In this document: piece after piece, positions 46,557 to 57,523 of the stretch
Layout of the letters: each line of letters opens with the position of its first letter
Position numbering within the stretch: the stretch's first letter is position 1
From: Pyrus communis
Taxonomy: Eukaryota; Streptophyta; Magnoliopsida; Rosales; Rosaceae
NCBI RefSeq assembly: GCF_963583255.1
Contig: NC_084818.1
Span: 11,720,222 to 11,784,221, forward strand
Reading direction: 5' to 3'
DNA: 64,000 bases
Notes under the pieces: generated by a model
Database searches by the model: none
What the model saw: the letters and a program-made list of their open reading frames with translations, nothing else
Told to the model about the DNA's origin: nothing
Translations under genes and position numbers: made by a program

Positions 46557-47320
46557 ATTGATCAAAGATAAATTAAACATAAACAAGCCGTGCTTTATGA
46601 AACGATGAAATTCTAAGATGTGAAGATATAATCATAATACAATATTGTTTATGTCCAAACTATGTCGTTTTAAGGTTTAATTCAATTGATCAATTAATTA
46701 AACTATATTTAATTAGACAGCAAGGCACTGACCGGAACTTTGAACGAGCCCCAACTAAGAATTTATTGTACCAAATTGTTTGCCGTGCGCCAATGAATTA
46801 AGAGAAATATTATCCAAAAAAACAATTGAAAATTTTCTTAGGATACAAAGGAGTGGGAAATGTACTATGAAATGGACCTTGACGATGTCTCCCTTGCTTA
46901 TGAATCTATGATTCCATACAAAGGTTGTAACGAAAATATTCGATGGCCAAACGAAATGAAAATCTCACACATACATAACGAAACTATCAAATTTGATAAA
47001 TATTTTATTGTGAGACAAATACTTACCTTATTAAACCGTGAATTTGAAAATTTTGAAAAAAAAAAAAAATTAACACACATTTGCACATGTTGAAGACTAG
47101 TAACCCACTCATACGTACATCACGAAAATGTCAAATTTGGTAACTATTTTATTGTGAGAAATACTTGGGTATTAAACCGTGAATTGGAAAAAATATCCAC
47201 ATTTGCACATGTTGAAGACTGTTAACCCATTTCTTTACATTAACCCCTCGAGAGGGAGTGGGGGGACCTCGGAACCTCAAGAGGACCCAAATGATACTTG
47301 AGGTGGGTCTCCAATAATCG
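46557..47320. other. AT-rich intergenic DNA, no gene seen
   Basis: A short direct repeat (ATGTCAAATTTGGTAAC and ACACATTTGCACATGTTGAA at about 46985-47215 occur twice with changes). Nothing coding was recognised. Confidence 0.4.
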
Positions 47321-47322
47321 GT

Positions 47323-47525
47323 TTAAACTTTGATTTCCATCTCTGAAAATAGAATGAGAAGATGAAGGGACAAAAGAGTTTAGGATCAGAAATTAGTGGA
47401 TGGCAAAGGGACAGTCACGCGTTAATTACTCAACGAGCAACTGTATCAGTGGGTGTTGTAGCATCCCCTAAACAATCATGGATACATGACAAATCAACAA
47501 AAACTGTACCTGATCATGATGTTCC
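47323..47525 (-). pseudogene. partial copy of the intron/exon D region of the 49212-50680 gene
   Basis: Matches about 49680-49880 (GGTTTAAACTTTGAT, AAATTAGTGGATGGCAAAGG, GTATCAGTGGGTGTT, GACAAATCAACAAA), covering the 5' end of exon D and the upstream intron. The block GTATCAGTGGGTGTTGTAGC then ATCCC(C/T)TAAACAATCA occurs again at about 47536-47570, so a further partial duplication happened here. Confidence 0.65.
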
Positions 47526-47570
47526 ACGAAAACCGTATCAGTGGGTGTTGTAGCATCCCTTAAACAATCA

Positions 47571-48583
47571 TTTTTGTCCTCTCCCAAGGGGAAGAAGGAG
47601 GCTGCTGAGCAAGTGCCTGCGAAGCCTGCTGCTTCGGACGACAACTTTAGCTGAGAGTATCTGGGTTTGACACCGCTCGGCATCACGTGTTTAAATGTAA
47701 TGTCGAGCGCTAGTTTTCTTATAGACATGCTGTGGATGTATGCTTGGGCCTTTCACCTGGTTCAGGACCATCTATTGGATATATATGTGCTTCTGCTACA
47801 TTTTTTACAATGGATTCTTACTTTGTTGCCTAAGCAACCCCATGCCCGGCAAAGACGGATGACTGGAACAATAGAACCTCTATAGGCAGAAGGGCCCAAG
47901 GACGAGTAAACACATCATTTCACTCGAGCAGTTTTCGCTTCTTGTTCGTGACTTATTTATTTTTTGAAATCTTGCAATTTTTGAAAGGCTCTTTTTCTTC
48001 TAGAACCTCTATTAGATTAACTTGATGGTGATCTAATCATCTTATATTATATTAGACTAGACTATGTATGGATTCACCAACTAGTTAAAGAGCCTTCTCC
48101 CTTGTGGTAAGGGGGAACATGAAATGTGCAAGCAATCACAATGGCATACTCATGGAAATGCCGCTCAACAACAATGATTGTTTAGAAAAACTCATGACAC
48201 TAGCCCTAATACTAGCTTAAGCATTCGGGCCTAATGAACATTATATAACAGACAAAAGCACCAATCCTATATAATTTAGGTAAAAACTTGAGATTAAAGC
48301 ACTTGAAAAACGCTACAACATTGAGAGAGAGATCTTGTTAACGAAGCGGCAATGGGATGAGAACAATGGGAATCCAATTCAAATAAAGCACACTAGGATT
48401 AAAACCCAACTCAGATTTCTATTGTATGAGAACTAAGCATATTGGTTTAACATTTCAATCTCAGATAAGCACAAAAGGACTGCAACATATGACTTAATGA
48501 CTTCATCTAATGTTGTCTGCTCAAATACATTCCTGATTCTGCATTGCTTTTTCGATCAAATCATCAAGCACGACTTGAAACAT
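47571..48583. other. possible 3' end of an unidentified gene transcript, then unremarkable DNA
   Basis: At 47579-47654 the plus strand reads PKGKKEAAEQVPAKP then AASDDNFS and a stop, with GC-rich codon content, then a UTR-like stretch. No start or upstream exon is present, so this could be a retro-copied or duplicated gene tail. From about 47900 to 48583 nothing was recognised. Confidence 0.3.
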
Positions 48584-48588
48584 GTGTG

Positions 48589-49179
48589 TGTTGTGCCTTG
48601 GCCCGTTCGTTAGTGCGGAACCGAGATTCAGATTATAACCTCACCAAAATCACACACAGTTGAACAAAATAAAATACAAGAAATAAAGACACCGAGAAAT
48701 TTACGAGGTTCGATAAAAACCTGCCTACGTCCTCGGAGAGATATTGCTCTTCACTATGAGAAAAAAACAGTACAAGTTACACATGAGTTAAATCGACATA
48801 ACCCAATCCCATATCCCTTGTACACCCACTCACAGAATTTTCTCAAGAGCCTCACTCTACCCCAAGAGTTCTTTCACAAGAGATCTTTCACTCTAGCTCT
48901 CTTGATTTCTCTCACCCTTATCCATGGTAGAACCAAATGCTCTCACCATCTCTTTGGATGTTTTACATCTCTTCCTTGGATGATTTCCCTTCCTCCATCC
49001 ATTCCTTTTAATACCTAGCCAAATAATTATGGCTTTGAAAAAGCCACAAAACAAGGAGCAAAGTAAGCCACAAAACAAGCCACAAAACAAGCCACAAAAC
49101 AAGGAAACATAATTCTCATCATGATGTTCCCTCATCAATATTGTTTTGTTTCCTAGCCTAATTTGGCCACTATCCAACA
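48589..49179. mobile_element. solo LTR (Copia-like, family B), TSD GTGTG
   Basis: A 591-bp LTR TGTTGTGCCTTGG ... CACTATCCAACA with the perfect TSD GTGTG (48584-48588, 49180-49184). It includes ACGAGGTTCGATAAAAACCT, a phrase shared with family A LTRs, and an AAGCCACAAAACAAGCCACA short tandem array near 49050-49100. It ends only 33 bp from the stop codon of the neighbouring minus-strand gene. Confidence 0.88.
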
Positions 49180-49211
49180 GTGTGGACCATTCAAACACTC
49201 TCTGATCAATG

Positions 49212-50680
49212 TCACTCCTTCAAGATCTTCTTCAACTGCAACATAATTTCCATGTCAATCAAGAACTGTAAGTCATCTTCCGGCAGATCGTGCCCATAGC
49301 CCAATGCTGCAATCTCTCCAGTGAATCCTTCTTTCCTCAACTTCTCTATGCATGCCTGTCATATACCATAATAGATACAATTATACATCGAATTCATATA
49401 ACAATTAAACTTTCACCAAATCCCTTCATCATTTCCTTACCTTGTCTCTAGCCATTTCGTCCTTGATGAAGCTATAATTCATGACCAATAGATCATAACG
49501 TAACCCCTTCCTGAGTGAGTCAATGACATTACTTAGATTCGCTTCAACCACCTTCTCCCATATCCCCTTGTAGCAGTTCATAGCTTCACAAAAGCAAACC
49601 TCTGACTCCGCTTCCATAGCAACAACTGCAATTTTGACACTAACCTCTGGAATTTTAACACTAAACTCTCCAATAATAGGGTTAAACTTTGATTCCCGTC
49701 TCTGAAAGTAAAATGAAAAGATGAAGGCACAAAAAAGTTTAGGCTCAGAAATTAGTGGATGGCAAAGGGACAGCCACTCATTAAATACTCAAGGAGCAAA
49801 TGTATCAGTGGGTGTTCTAGCATCCCTCAAACAATTATTGATGTATTCTTGACAAATCAACAAAGACTACCGATCCAAATGTCTCCACTCAACGACATCC
49901 TCACTTGCTGCCAGAAAAAACAGCTCATTTTTTATCTGCAATGGGACAAATATAATGAGATATGCAAGTGTTGCCTAAAATTTTCTGGAATCCATTTATT
50001 AGCGGCGTATCATATATTTGTATTCTTAGCATATCAACTATGCCAGCAACTAGCACATAAATTAGTGACACTGCTTAACGGTAGTCAAAACTGAAAAATT
50101 TCTTTACTAACCTTGTAAATGGTGTCCAAAGAACCGTTCCAATAAAAGACACACAACCCATTCTCCTCTTTAGAAAGAGCTTCAAGAACATAACCAGCTA
50201 GCAAATTAGAAGATAACCAGTTAGCAAATTAGAACATAACCAGTTTACAAGACAAAGAAACCATAAGTTATCATTCACCCACTATCATATGGTATTAATA
50301 CTCACCTTTTTCTGCAGAAACACTAGTGACCTCTGCCAAAGACAGTTGTATAGCCTTCTCTAACTCAGAAAGTTCCTCAAGGTCCCCTTTTTTTTCCTTT
50401 CCCGTCTTAGAGAAGCTTGAATTTGACCCATCTGTATGGTATAGAGGGACCCCTAAGAGCTTGAATACATCTTGTCCCTTGAAATCTCCCAAGTCTTGTA
50501 TTCTGCAGCCATATTTTTATTATGACAATTGAAAATCAAAGAGTACAGTTGGTCAAGACTGAAGTTAAAGGACAAATACAACCTTCTGTAGTTTAGTTTG
50601 GCATCAATCTGTGCTGCAAGTTGCGGGAGTATCTTTATAGCATCATCAATTCTCTGCCTTTGATGCGGCTCAGCAGAATT
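49212..50680 (-). CDS. 3' part of an unidentified plant gene with a ubiquitin-interacting-motif-like helix
   Basis: Five in-phase exons: 50680-50583, 50502-50306, 50197-50112, 49701-49441, 49355-49212 (stop TGA 49212-49214). A 31-nt exon 50814-50784 (WCLVAAQLRM) may precede. The protein reads RIDDAIKILPQLAAQIDAKL, GDFKGQDVFKLLGVPLYH, a Lys/Glu linker, LSELEKAIQLSLAEV (fits the ubiquitin-interacting-motif pattern), AGYVLEALSKEENGLCVFYW, VKIAVVAMEAESEVCF, and ends LPEDDLQFLIDMEIMLQ with a basic tail. I do not recognise the family by name. No start exon is found upstream, where a retroelement sits at 51013, so the gene is 5'-truncated here or its first exons are far away. Splice sites and phases are all intact, which argues against a long-dead pseudogene. 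Confidence 0.7.
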
Positions 50681-51007
50681 CTATTGTGAAACATATACAT
50701 ATATATATATTATTCTTTTCAGCACAACCTTACTAAAAAAATGAAAACCAAAAGTGGCCAACAAAGCAAATGATTAAGCATACCATCCTCAATTGCGCAG
50801 CAACTAGGCACCATCTTGATCATCGACTGAAGCTTGATTCTTACATCCTTACACTTTTAATATTATAATTCCTTTGCTCAAGTCTCTAGAAAAGTTTTGT
50901 CAAATGTGTGTGTAGACCATGGGTGCTCGACTTCCACTATAGTATTTTACTAGAAATCGCGAACCACGCATTGCTGCAGGATTGAAAATTTTACGACATA
51001 TTATGTT

Positions 51008-51012
51008 TAAAA
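51008..51012. repeat. target-site duplication TAAAA, left
   Basis: TAAAA is repeated at 52543-52547 and brackets the family A element. Confidence 0.9.
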
Positions 51013-52542
51013 TGTTGAGAATACTGCATTTAAGAATCCAAAAACAGAACAAGCTCTGGAAATCGAAAACAAATAACCAAGACAAATCAACACCAAGAAT
51101 TAACATGGTTCGGCTATATGTGCCTACATCCACAGGACAGCAACAACCGTCTTTCACTATATCAATAATGAGGACAACCAATAATCTTGCCAAGTCTCTA
51201 AAATTAAGAACTTGACGATAAACCTGAAAGAATAAGAATAAGAAATATACTCTTTGTCTCTTTTCTTTTCTTTCGCACACACTTCGCCCTTACGATATTC
51301 TTTCACTCTGACTCCTTGAGTGGTATGCAATTTATTGTTTTGCTCCAATTCAATACTAGTACAATAGCCCCTTTGAATCAATATAATAAAGGTCTTCTTC
51401 AATAAGGATTACTGATCCTGATTGGGATCTAGTTATGAATCATTCTCCAATTGAGAAACGACTCCAATGGGAAAACCATTCCAATTGGGAAAACCACTAA
51501 ATCTTCCAAGTCTATAATTCTTAATAGATTTAGGACAATCAAACTCCTATTGATTGAACTTCTCATAACCAAGCTCCCCCTGATTGAACTACTCATGACG
51601 AGATTCCCCCTTATTGAACTACTCATAACCAGGCTCCTCCTGATTGAACTATCCATGACCAAAATCTCCCTGATCGCAGTATCCATGACCAGACTTTGTC
51701 TAATCGAACATCTCATGATCAAACTCCTCTTGATCAGACTTCTCTTGATTAGGCTCCCCCAGATCAGAATTACCATCGTCATTGGCAAAGGCAATTATAG
51801 ACTTCTTTGCCAAAAAACACCGCTCATCTTCATCTTGGTCCAATCAGCATCAAACATACTTGCTGGCTTGCTCTTAACACCTTCAGTAAAGCATGTCCTC
51901 CATTCTTGATTTCCACGTAACCCAGTTAAAGCGTGTCACACCCTCCATTCTAAATGGATATCAGCCAAACCAGGCTCTGGTACCACTTGTTGAGAATATC
52001 GCGTTTAAGAATGGTAAAAACAGGACAAGCTCCGGAAATTGAAAACAAATAACCAAGACAAATCAACACCAAGAATTAACGCGGTTCGGCTATATGTGCC
52101 CACATCCACGGGACAGCAACAACAGTCTTTCATTATATCAATAATGAGCACAACCAATAATCTTGCCAAGTCTCTAGAATTAAGAACTTGACGATAAACC
52201 TAAAAGAACAAGAACAAGAAATACACTTTTTATCTCTTTTCTTTTCTCTCGCGCGCACTTTGCCCTTACAATATTCTCTCACTCTGACTCCTTGAGTGGT
52301 ATACAATTTATTGTTTTGCTCCAATTCAAAACTAGTACAATAGCCCCCTTATGTAGACATAATAAAGGTCTTCTTCAATAAGGATTACTAATCCTAATTG
52401 AGATCTAGTTATGAATCATTCTCCAATTAAGAAACAACTCCAATTGGGAAAACCACTCCAATTGGGAAAACTACTAAATCTTCCAAGTCTATAATTCCTA
52501 ATAGACTTGGGACAACTAATCATGGGCTGAAAAAACCCAACA
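51013..52542 (-). mobile_element. short non-autonomous LTR retrotransposon (family A, Copia-like)
   Basis: Read on the minus strand: 5' LTR 52542-51988 (555 bp), primer site TGGTACCAGAGCC (about 51985-51973), an internal part of about 450 bp, and a 3' LTR that lacks its first 27 or so bases and runs to 51013. The internal part starts with gag-free sequence and then a 30-bp tandem repeat (51540-51770). No gag, RT or integrase is present, so the element depended on another for mobility. The missing LTR start and polypurine tract sit at a TTGTCC microhomology, suggesting a small deletion. Confidence 0.88.
51540..51770 (-). repeat. 30-bp degenerate tandem repeat inside family A element
   Basis: Units such as TGATTGAACTACTCATGACG repeat about seven times at 30-bp spacing. 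On the minus strand they keep an open frame giving decapeptide repeats (SLVMSSSIRG type) in the 121-aa frame at 51794-51429. The preserved frame may be chance, since 30 is a multiple of three. Confidence 0.8.
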
Positions 52543-52547
52543 TAAAA

Positions 52548-53250
52548 CATATAAAAGATCATGTGCACAATGATTGTACACCTAATAGTCAAGCGCTAAA
52601 CACCCAACACCTAAATGTCATTAAACGATAGTAAATTTCCACTTAATTGAGTTCTAAACACTTTAGTTAAATTAAAAAGAGCAGTTTAATTTGACTAAAA
52701 CTACATAGAGGAAGAGAGAAAGACAGAACAAAGAGTTGTAGAAGGCTGTAAAATGATACTAGACCTGCATGTTGAATCAGAAAAATGTTCAGACAAATCT
52801 AAAAGCCAAAATTATTCACAGGATCAGCAAATTAATAATCAAAAAAGGAAATTCGTACAAGTTCATAGGAAATTAAACGTGTGAATCAATATTGCTATAA
52901 AATTGGCTACAAAGCTTGATAAATTCACATTAAATCCACGGTCTTTGTACTCTTTTTCCTACCCCTTTGTATCCACATACATACAAAATTTTTGCACAGC
53001 CAACTAATTTGCATATTAGCAACTGCAGCGCTAATTCGCGAAAAGAGTTTTGGCTAAGTTTATTTTAATAAAACATCATGGTATAATTTTATTTAATGAA
53101 AAAAAACTTAAATTTTAATGAAAAATTCTTAAATTTTAATAAAAATGACAAAAGAAGTTAAATTTTAATGAAAAAAAAACATAATTTTAATATTAAAAAA
53201 ATTTAAAAAAAAAAAATCTAATGCGCGGACCCTCATGTCCACACACAAAC
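52548..53250. other. AT-rich intergenic DNA
   Basis: Poly-A/T tracts with AAATTTTAATGAAAA repeated several times at about 53090-53200. No gene recognised. Confidence 0.4.
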
Positions 53251-53251
53251 T

Positions 53252-53420
53252 GTATATGAAACTTTTTACATTGTTTATAAAACTTAACGGTACTACACTA
53301 TTTATGAAACTTACGATACTGTTATGAAACTTTACGATATTGTTTATGAAACTTACTACACTATTTATGAAAATGTACAACACTGTATATAAAACTTACT
53401 ACACTGTTTACGAAACTTAA
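53252..53420. repeat. short degenerate tandem repeat, unit about 22-24 bp
   Basis: Units of the type TTTATGAAACTTACGATACTG are repeated about seven times with substitutions. A following G-rich block (GGGTGTGGGGTGGGGTGGGA, 53424-53443) could form a quadruplex. Confidence 0.8.
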
Positions 53421-54035
53421 AGGGGTGTGGGGTGGGGTGGGATGGGGTGCGCGCCAGCTCATGTGGTTTTTTATGTTTTTTTAATAATTATTTTGTCTTT
53501 ATCATTAAATAAAAGTTAGTAGATGGTTTTTTTTTTTTTTTATTAAAATGCAAGATTTGAAGTCATTTTTATTAGTTTGCCTATAAAAGTATTTTGAAAG
53601 TTAAATATAGAATATAAAGCTATACAAGATATCAAAATCTTTACCTAGGTTTTGCGTATTGGTCAATGTATTAAAGGCGGAGGTATAGGCGAGGTGTTCC
53701 ATGGATAATCCCGCCTTCACCTCATGGAACCTAAATAATTTAATATATATTGTATATATAATTATATATAGTATAATACTTTGCAAAACAATTAATCAAC
53801 AATCAAACAAGCAATTAAGATCAAATTGAGACTAGAATACTAAAAAACTTGAATTTTGAAACAAATTGTGGTGGTCTAGAGAATTTTGACACAAATTGAG
53901 GTATGCGATTGGAGGAAAATTGAAATATAGGATTGGGATTGAGAATTTAGGGTTTAAGGAACTGGAGAATTGTGGAACTGGAGATGGGGTGGAATATAGC
54001 AGAGAGAATCGGGTATTGGGTGATGAAATATACCA
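53421..54035. other. AT-rich DNA leading into the duplicated block
   Basis: Contains earlier partial copies of the GGGTATTGGGTGRTGAA motif that starts the duplicated unit (54011, 54045, 54081). The minus-strand 189-aa frame at 53832-54401 is low-complexity (Pro/Ser/Tyr/Phe) and not supported. Confidence 0.4.
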
Positions 54036-54505
54036 AAGAGAACCGGGTATTGGGGGGTGAAGAATATAGAGAAAATGGGGTATTGGGTGGTGAATATAGC
54101 AGAGAATATCGGTAGGGAAGAAGAATGAAGTGTGGTGATTATAAAAATACAAAATTAGACTTGGCCAAAACGGACGTCGTTTTCGGCCAAGTCTTTTTGA
54201 AAAAAAAAAAAAACCCTTCTTCCCTGCACGGTCGTCTTCTTCAAGACGCCGTTGCAACACAGTTACAGAGCACAAAGGTTTCCATAAAATATTAGATTTC
54301 AAGCAAGATTTTTTATCACGGGAACTCCCAGTCAATGCCTTAGATGCACCTTGCCTGCAACCCGAAAGATAGGCGAGCATCTGCCTACTCCCAAAAGACA
54401 AAACTGCTGAAGCCTTGCCTCGAAGGCCGCCTTTTGTATTGTAATGCGGGTTAATTTAATATAGATTAATATAGATCAATCTACAATAGTATCATCGTAT
54501 TTCTT

Positions 54506-54507
<2 letters not shown>

Positions 54508-54551
<44 letters not shown>
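54508..54551. repeat. (TA)n microsatellite in copy A
   Basis: An uninterrupted TATATA run; the corresponding site in copy B is where the 59384 LTR inserted. Confidence 0.9.
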
Positions 54552-54552
<1 letters not shown>

Positions 54553-54586
54553 TTGAATTATGTATATATAATATATATAGTGATAA

Positions 54587-54852
54587 TGTCACATCTCGGC
54601 CCGAGGTTCACCACCGTAGCACGATATTGTCCGCTTTGGGCCCCGACCACACCCTCACGGTTTTGTTTCTGGGAACTTATACGAGAACTTCCCAGTGGGT
54701 CACCCATCATGGGAGTGCTCTCGCGCTCTACTCGCTTAACTTCGGAGTTCCCATGAAACCTGAAGCCAGTGAGCTCCCAAAAGGCCTCGTGCTAGGTAGA
54801 GATGGGAATATACATATAAGGATCACTCCCCTGGGCGATGTGGGATCTTACA
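54587..54852 (-). mobile_element. Cassandra TRIM solo LTR carrying 5S-like sequence
   Basis: A 266-bp LTR with the perfect TSD GATAA (54582-54586, 54853-54857). On the minus strand it holds AACTCCGAAGTTAAGCGAG and GATGGGTGACCCACTGGGAA, which match the A-box and C-box parts of the plant 5S rRNA internal promoter. This is the hallmark of the Cassandra retrotransposon family. Copy B has the uninterrupted single GATAA at 61886-61890. Confidence 0.93.
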
Positions 54853-54873
54853 GATAATGTATATTATATAGTA

Positions 54874-56570
54874 GAGTTAATTACAAAAAACTACCTCAAG
54901 TATGGGTCAAATGACACTTTCATACCTCATCTTTTAAAATTGACAATGTCATACCTCATCTTACGAATTTGTGTCAATGTTATACCTTCCGTTAGCTTGG
55001 CCGTTTATTTCTCAGTTAACGTGGCTTGATCCGGGACCCATTTTTATTAAAAAATTATTAAAAAAATTATTAAAAACAAAAAAAATCATTTAATATTATT
55101 TAAATATTAAAATAATAATAAAAAAGTACATAAAAAAATAAAAAACATTAGCCATCATCTTCCCTCTCCTTTCGTGCATCTCCCCCCTCTCTCTTCCCCA
55201 TCATCTTCCTGTAACCCAGCAACCCATAAAAGAAGAAGGAGAAAGAAGAAGAAGAAGAAGAAGAGGGAAAAAAAAAAAACCCAAATCAAACCAAATCCAG
55301 TTCATCCCCCTTCCCCCCCCCCCCCACCACAAACTCAACCCCCTGCAACCTAGAAAGGAGGAGGAAGAAGAAGGAAACACAAAAAAAATAAAAAAATAAA
55401 ATAAAAAAAACAATGGGAAACCCAGTTCGTCCCCTGAAGAAGAAGAAGAAGAAGAAGAAGAAGAAGAAGAAGAGGGAAGAAGAAGAAGAGAGAAGGAAAA
55501 AAAAAAAAAACAGCAGCAAACCCGTCCCCTCCCACCCAACCCCACCCCCCCCCCCCCCAACCTAACCTGCAGAAGAAGAAGAAGAAGAAGAAGAAGAAGA
55601 AGAAGAAGAGGGAAGAAGAAGAAGAGAGAAGGAAAAAAAATAAAAATAAAAATAAAACAGCAGCAAACCCGTCCCCTCCCACCTAACCCCACCCCCCCCC
55701 CCCCAACCTAACCCGAAGAAGAAGAAGAAGAAGAGGGAAGCAGAAAAAGAGAGAAGGAAAAAAAAAAAAAAAAAAACCAATTGGAAACCCAGTTCGTCCC
55801 CCTGCAGAAGAAGAAGAAGAAGAAGAAGAAGAAGAAGAAGAAGAAGAAGAAGAAGAAGAAGAAGAAGAAGAAGAAGAAGAAGAAGAAGAGGGAAGAAGAA
55901 GAAGAGAGAAGGAAAAAAAAAAACAAAACAAACAGCAGCAACCCAGTTCGCCCCCCTCACACCCACCCTCTCCCCTCCACACCCATTCCCCCACCCCCCC
56001 CCCCCCCCCCCCGGCCGGCCCCGCCGCCCATTTTCTCCTCGCCCAAGAGAATGGGTTTTTTTTTTTTTTTTTTTTTTGGGGTTGTAGGTAGTGGGTGCGA
56101 GGTTGGGTGCAGAGGGTGGGGTGCGAAGGTGGGGAGGTTGGGTGCATGGGTGTGGGGAGAAGAGGGGGTAAGGAGCAAGGAAAACAAATTGGTTTTTTTT
56201 TTTTTTTTTTTCTCTTCTGTTTTTCTGGGTTGTAGTTGCAGAAAGGGGAAGAAGATAAGATGGGGAGAAGGGAGAGAGGGGGGGAAGGGACAAATTGACG
56301 TTGGTTTTTTTTTTTTTAAATAATTTTTCTTTATTATTTTAATATTTAAATAATATTAAATGATTTTTTTTGTTTTTATTAATTTTTTAATAAAAATGGG
56401 TCCCGGATCAAGCCACGTCAGCATTTAACTGAGAAATAAACGGCCAAGCTAACGGAAGGTATAACATTGACACAAATTCGTAAGATAAGGTATGACATTG
56501 TCAATTTTAAAAGATGAGGTATGAAAGTGTCATTTGACCCATACTTGAGGTAGTTTTTTGTAATTAACTC
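54874..56570. mobile_element. non-autonomous Mutator-like element with 253-bp TIRs and simple-repeat core
   Basis: A 1697-bp element with the perfect 9-bp TSD TATATAGTA (54865-54873, 56571-56579). TIRs of about 250 bp (left GAGTTAATTACAAAAAACTA; right is the inverse, ends 56570) are about 95% alike. The core is not gene-like: four to five units of (GAA)n, GAGAGAAGGAAAAAA, CAGCAGCAAACCC and C-runs. Frames of up to 243 aa across it are poly-Phe/Leu/Ser or poly-Lys and are artefacts. Copy B retains the empty site at 61898-61906. Confidence 0.93.
55202..56060. repeat. (GAA)n / poly-C composite array inside the MULE
   Basis: The longest (GAA)n run is at about 55806-55888. C-runs of 12 or more lie near 55314, 55547, 55691 and 55994. 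Strand asymmetry is strong: purines and C-runs on plus, CTT and G-runs on minus. Confidence 0.9.
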
Positions 56571-57344
56571 TATATAGTATCCTAATTTTATTTATTTGCT
56601 TTATCTATTTTTATTTAATTTGTGTTGATTTCAATTAAATTAATTTGAAATAATCGAAAGCGTTTTTTACGATTAGAATTCCTAGATTTCTGATTATTTT
56701 CAATATGAATCCCGATCAAAAGAATCAATGACTTCTTCTTCGGAATGTTAATAAAAAAATTATTTTATTATACCCATCGAAGAAGTCATTGATTGAAGGA
56801 ACTTGTTATTCTTAACACTTGCTTTCAAGAATTCCTATACAACTTAAGCGACACAATAAAAGTTTTTTTTATTCTTTTATTAACTAATTTATGTATAGGA
56901 TTCCATTCGCCCCACAGTTGGAAATTAATAATTGGCTCTGTCTATAAAGATTTTGGATCTGCTCATAATGATCAAATTATATCCTATCTTGTTTCTTCTT
57001 TTCCAGTAGCACGTCTTTTATAACACTACTATTGGTTGACAGAAACAAAGTATCATGTTTGTCAATCCCATCCTTGTGCACTTGCTTCCATCTCTCTCAA
57101 ATACCTGTGAGTTCTTGTCTTCATTTTTATTCTTTTTATCTTCTTATTAATTTTGTCATCCCTCTATCCTTACATGCTTCACGCTCCCTCTTTCCTTTTT
57201 TTTTTCTTTCATAACTTGGGAAGAGTGCCATATGTAATGTGTGACATCCCACATCGCCCAGGGGAGTGATCCTTAAATGTATATTCCCATCCCTACCTAG
57301 CATGAGGCCTTTTGGGAGCTCACTGGCTTCGGGTTCCGTTGGAA

Positions 57345-57412
57345 CTCCGAAGTTAAGCGAGAAGGGGGCTAGAGCAATCCCATGATGGGTGACCCACTGG
57401 GAAGTTGCTCGT
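57345..57412 (+). promoter_or_regulatory. 5S rRNA-like internal promoter (A box to C box) in Cassandra LTR
   Basis: AACTCCGAAGTTAAGCGAGA and GATGGGTGACCCACTGGGAA correspond to the A-box and C-box regions of plant 5S rRNA. Equivalent blocks occur in the hybrid LTR (about 57699-57766, plus strand) and in the inverted LTR (about 58030-58097, minus strand). The intervening sequence differs from true 5S, so this is not a functional 5S rRNA gene. Confidence 0.85.
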
Positions 57413-57523
57413 GAGTTCCCAAAAACAAAACCGTGAGGGAATGGTAAGCCCAAAACGGACAATATCGTGCTACGGTGGTGGAGCGGGCCCGGAAAGTGGT
57501 CTGCCCCGGGCCGGGATGTGACA

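Noticed and set aside
51540..51770. CRISPR-like regularly spaced repeat
   Set aside because: A 30-bp contiguous degenerate tandem repeat without spacers, inside an LTR element in a plant genome.
55201..56323. Several long frames (up to 243 aa) on both strands
   Set aside because: They are poly-Phe/Leu/Ser, poly-Lys or Pro-rich translations of (GAA)n and C-runs inside the MULE; no domain, no codon bias.
57345..57412. Possible 5S rRNA gene
   Set aside because: Only the internal promoter parts match 5S; the ends differ and the segment lies inside an LTR with TSD, so it is Cassandra-borne.
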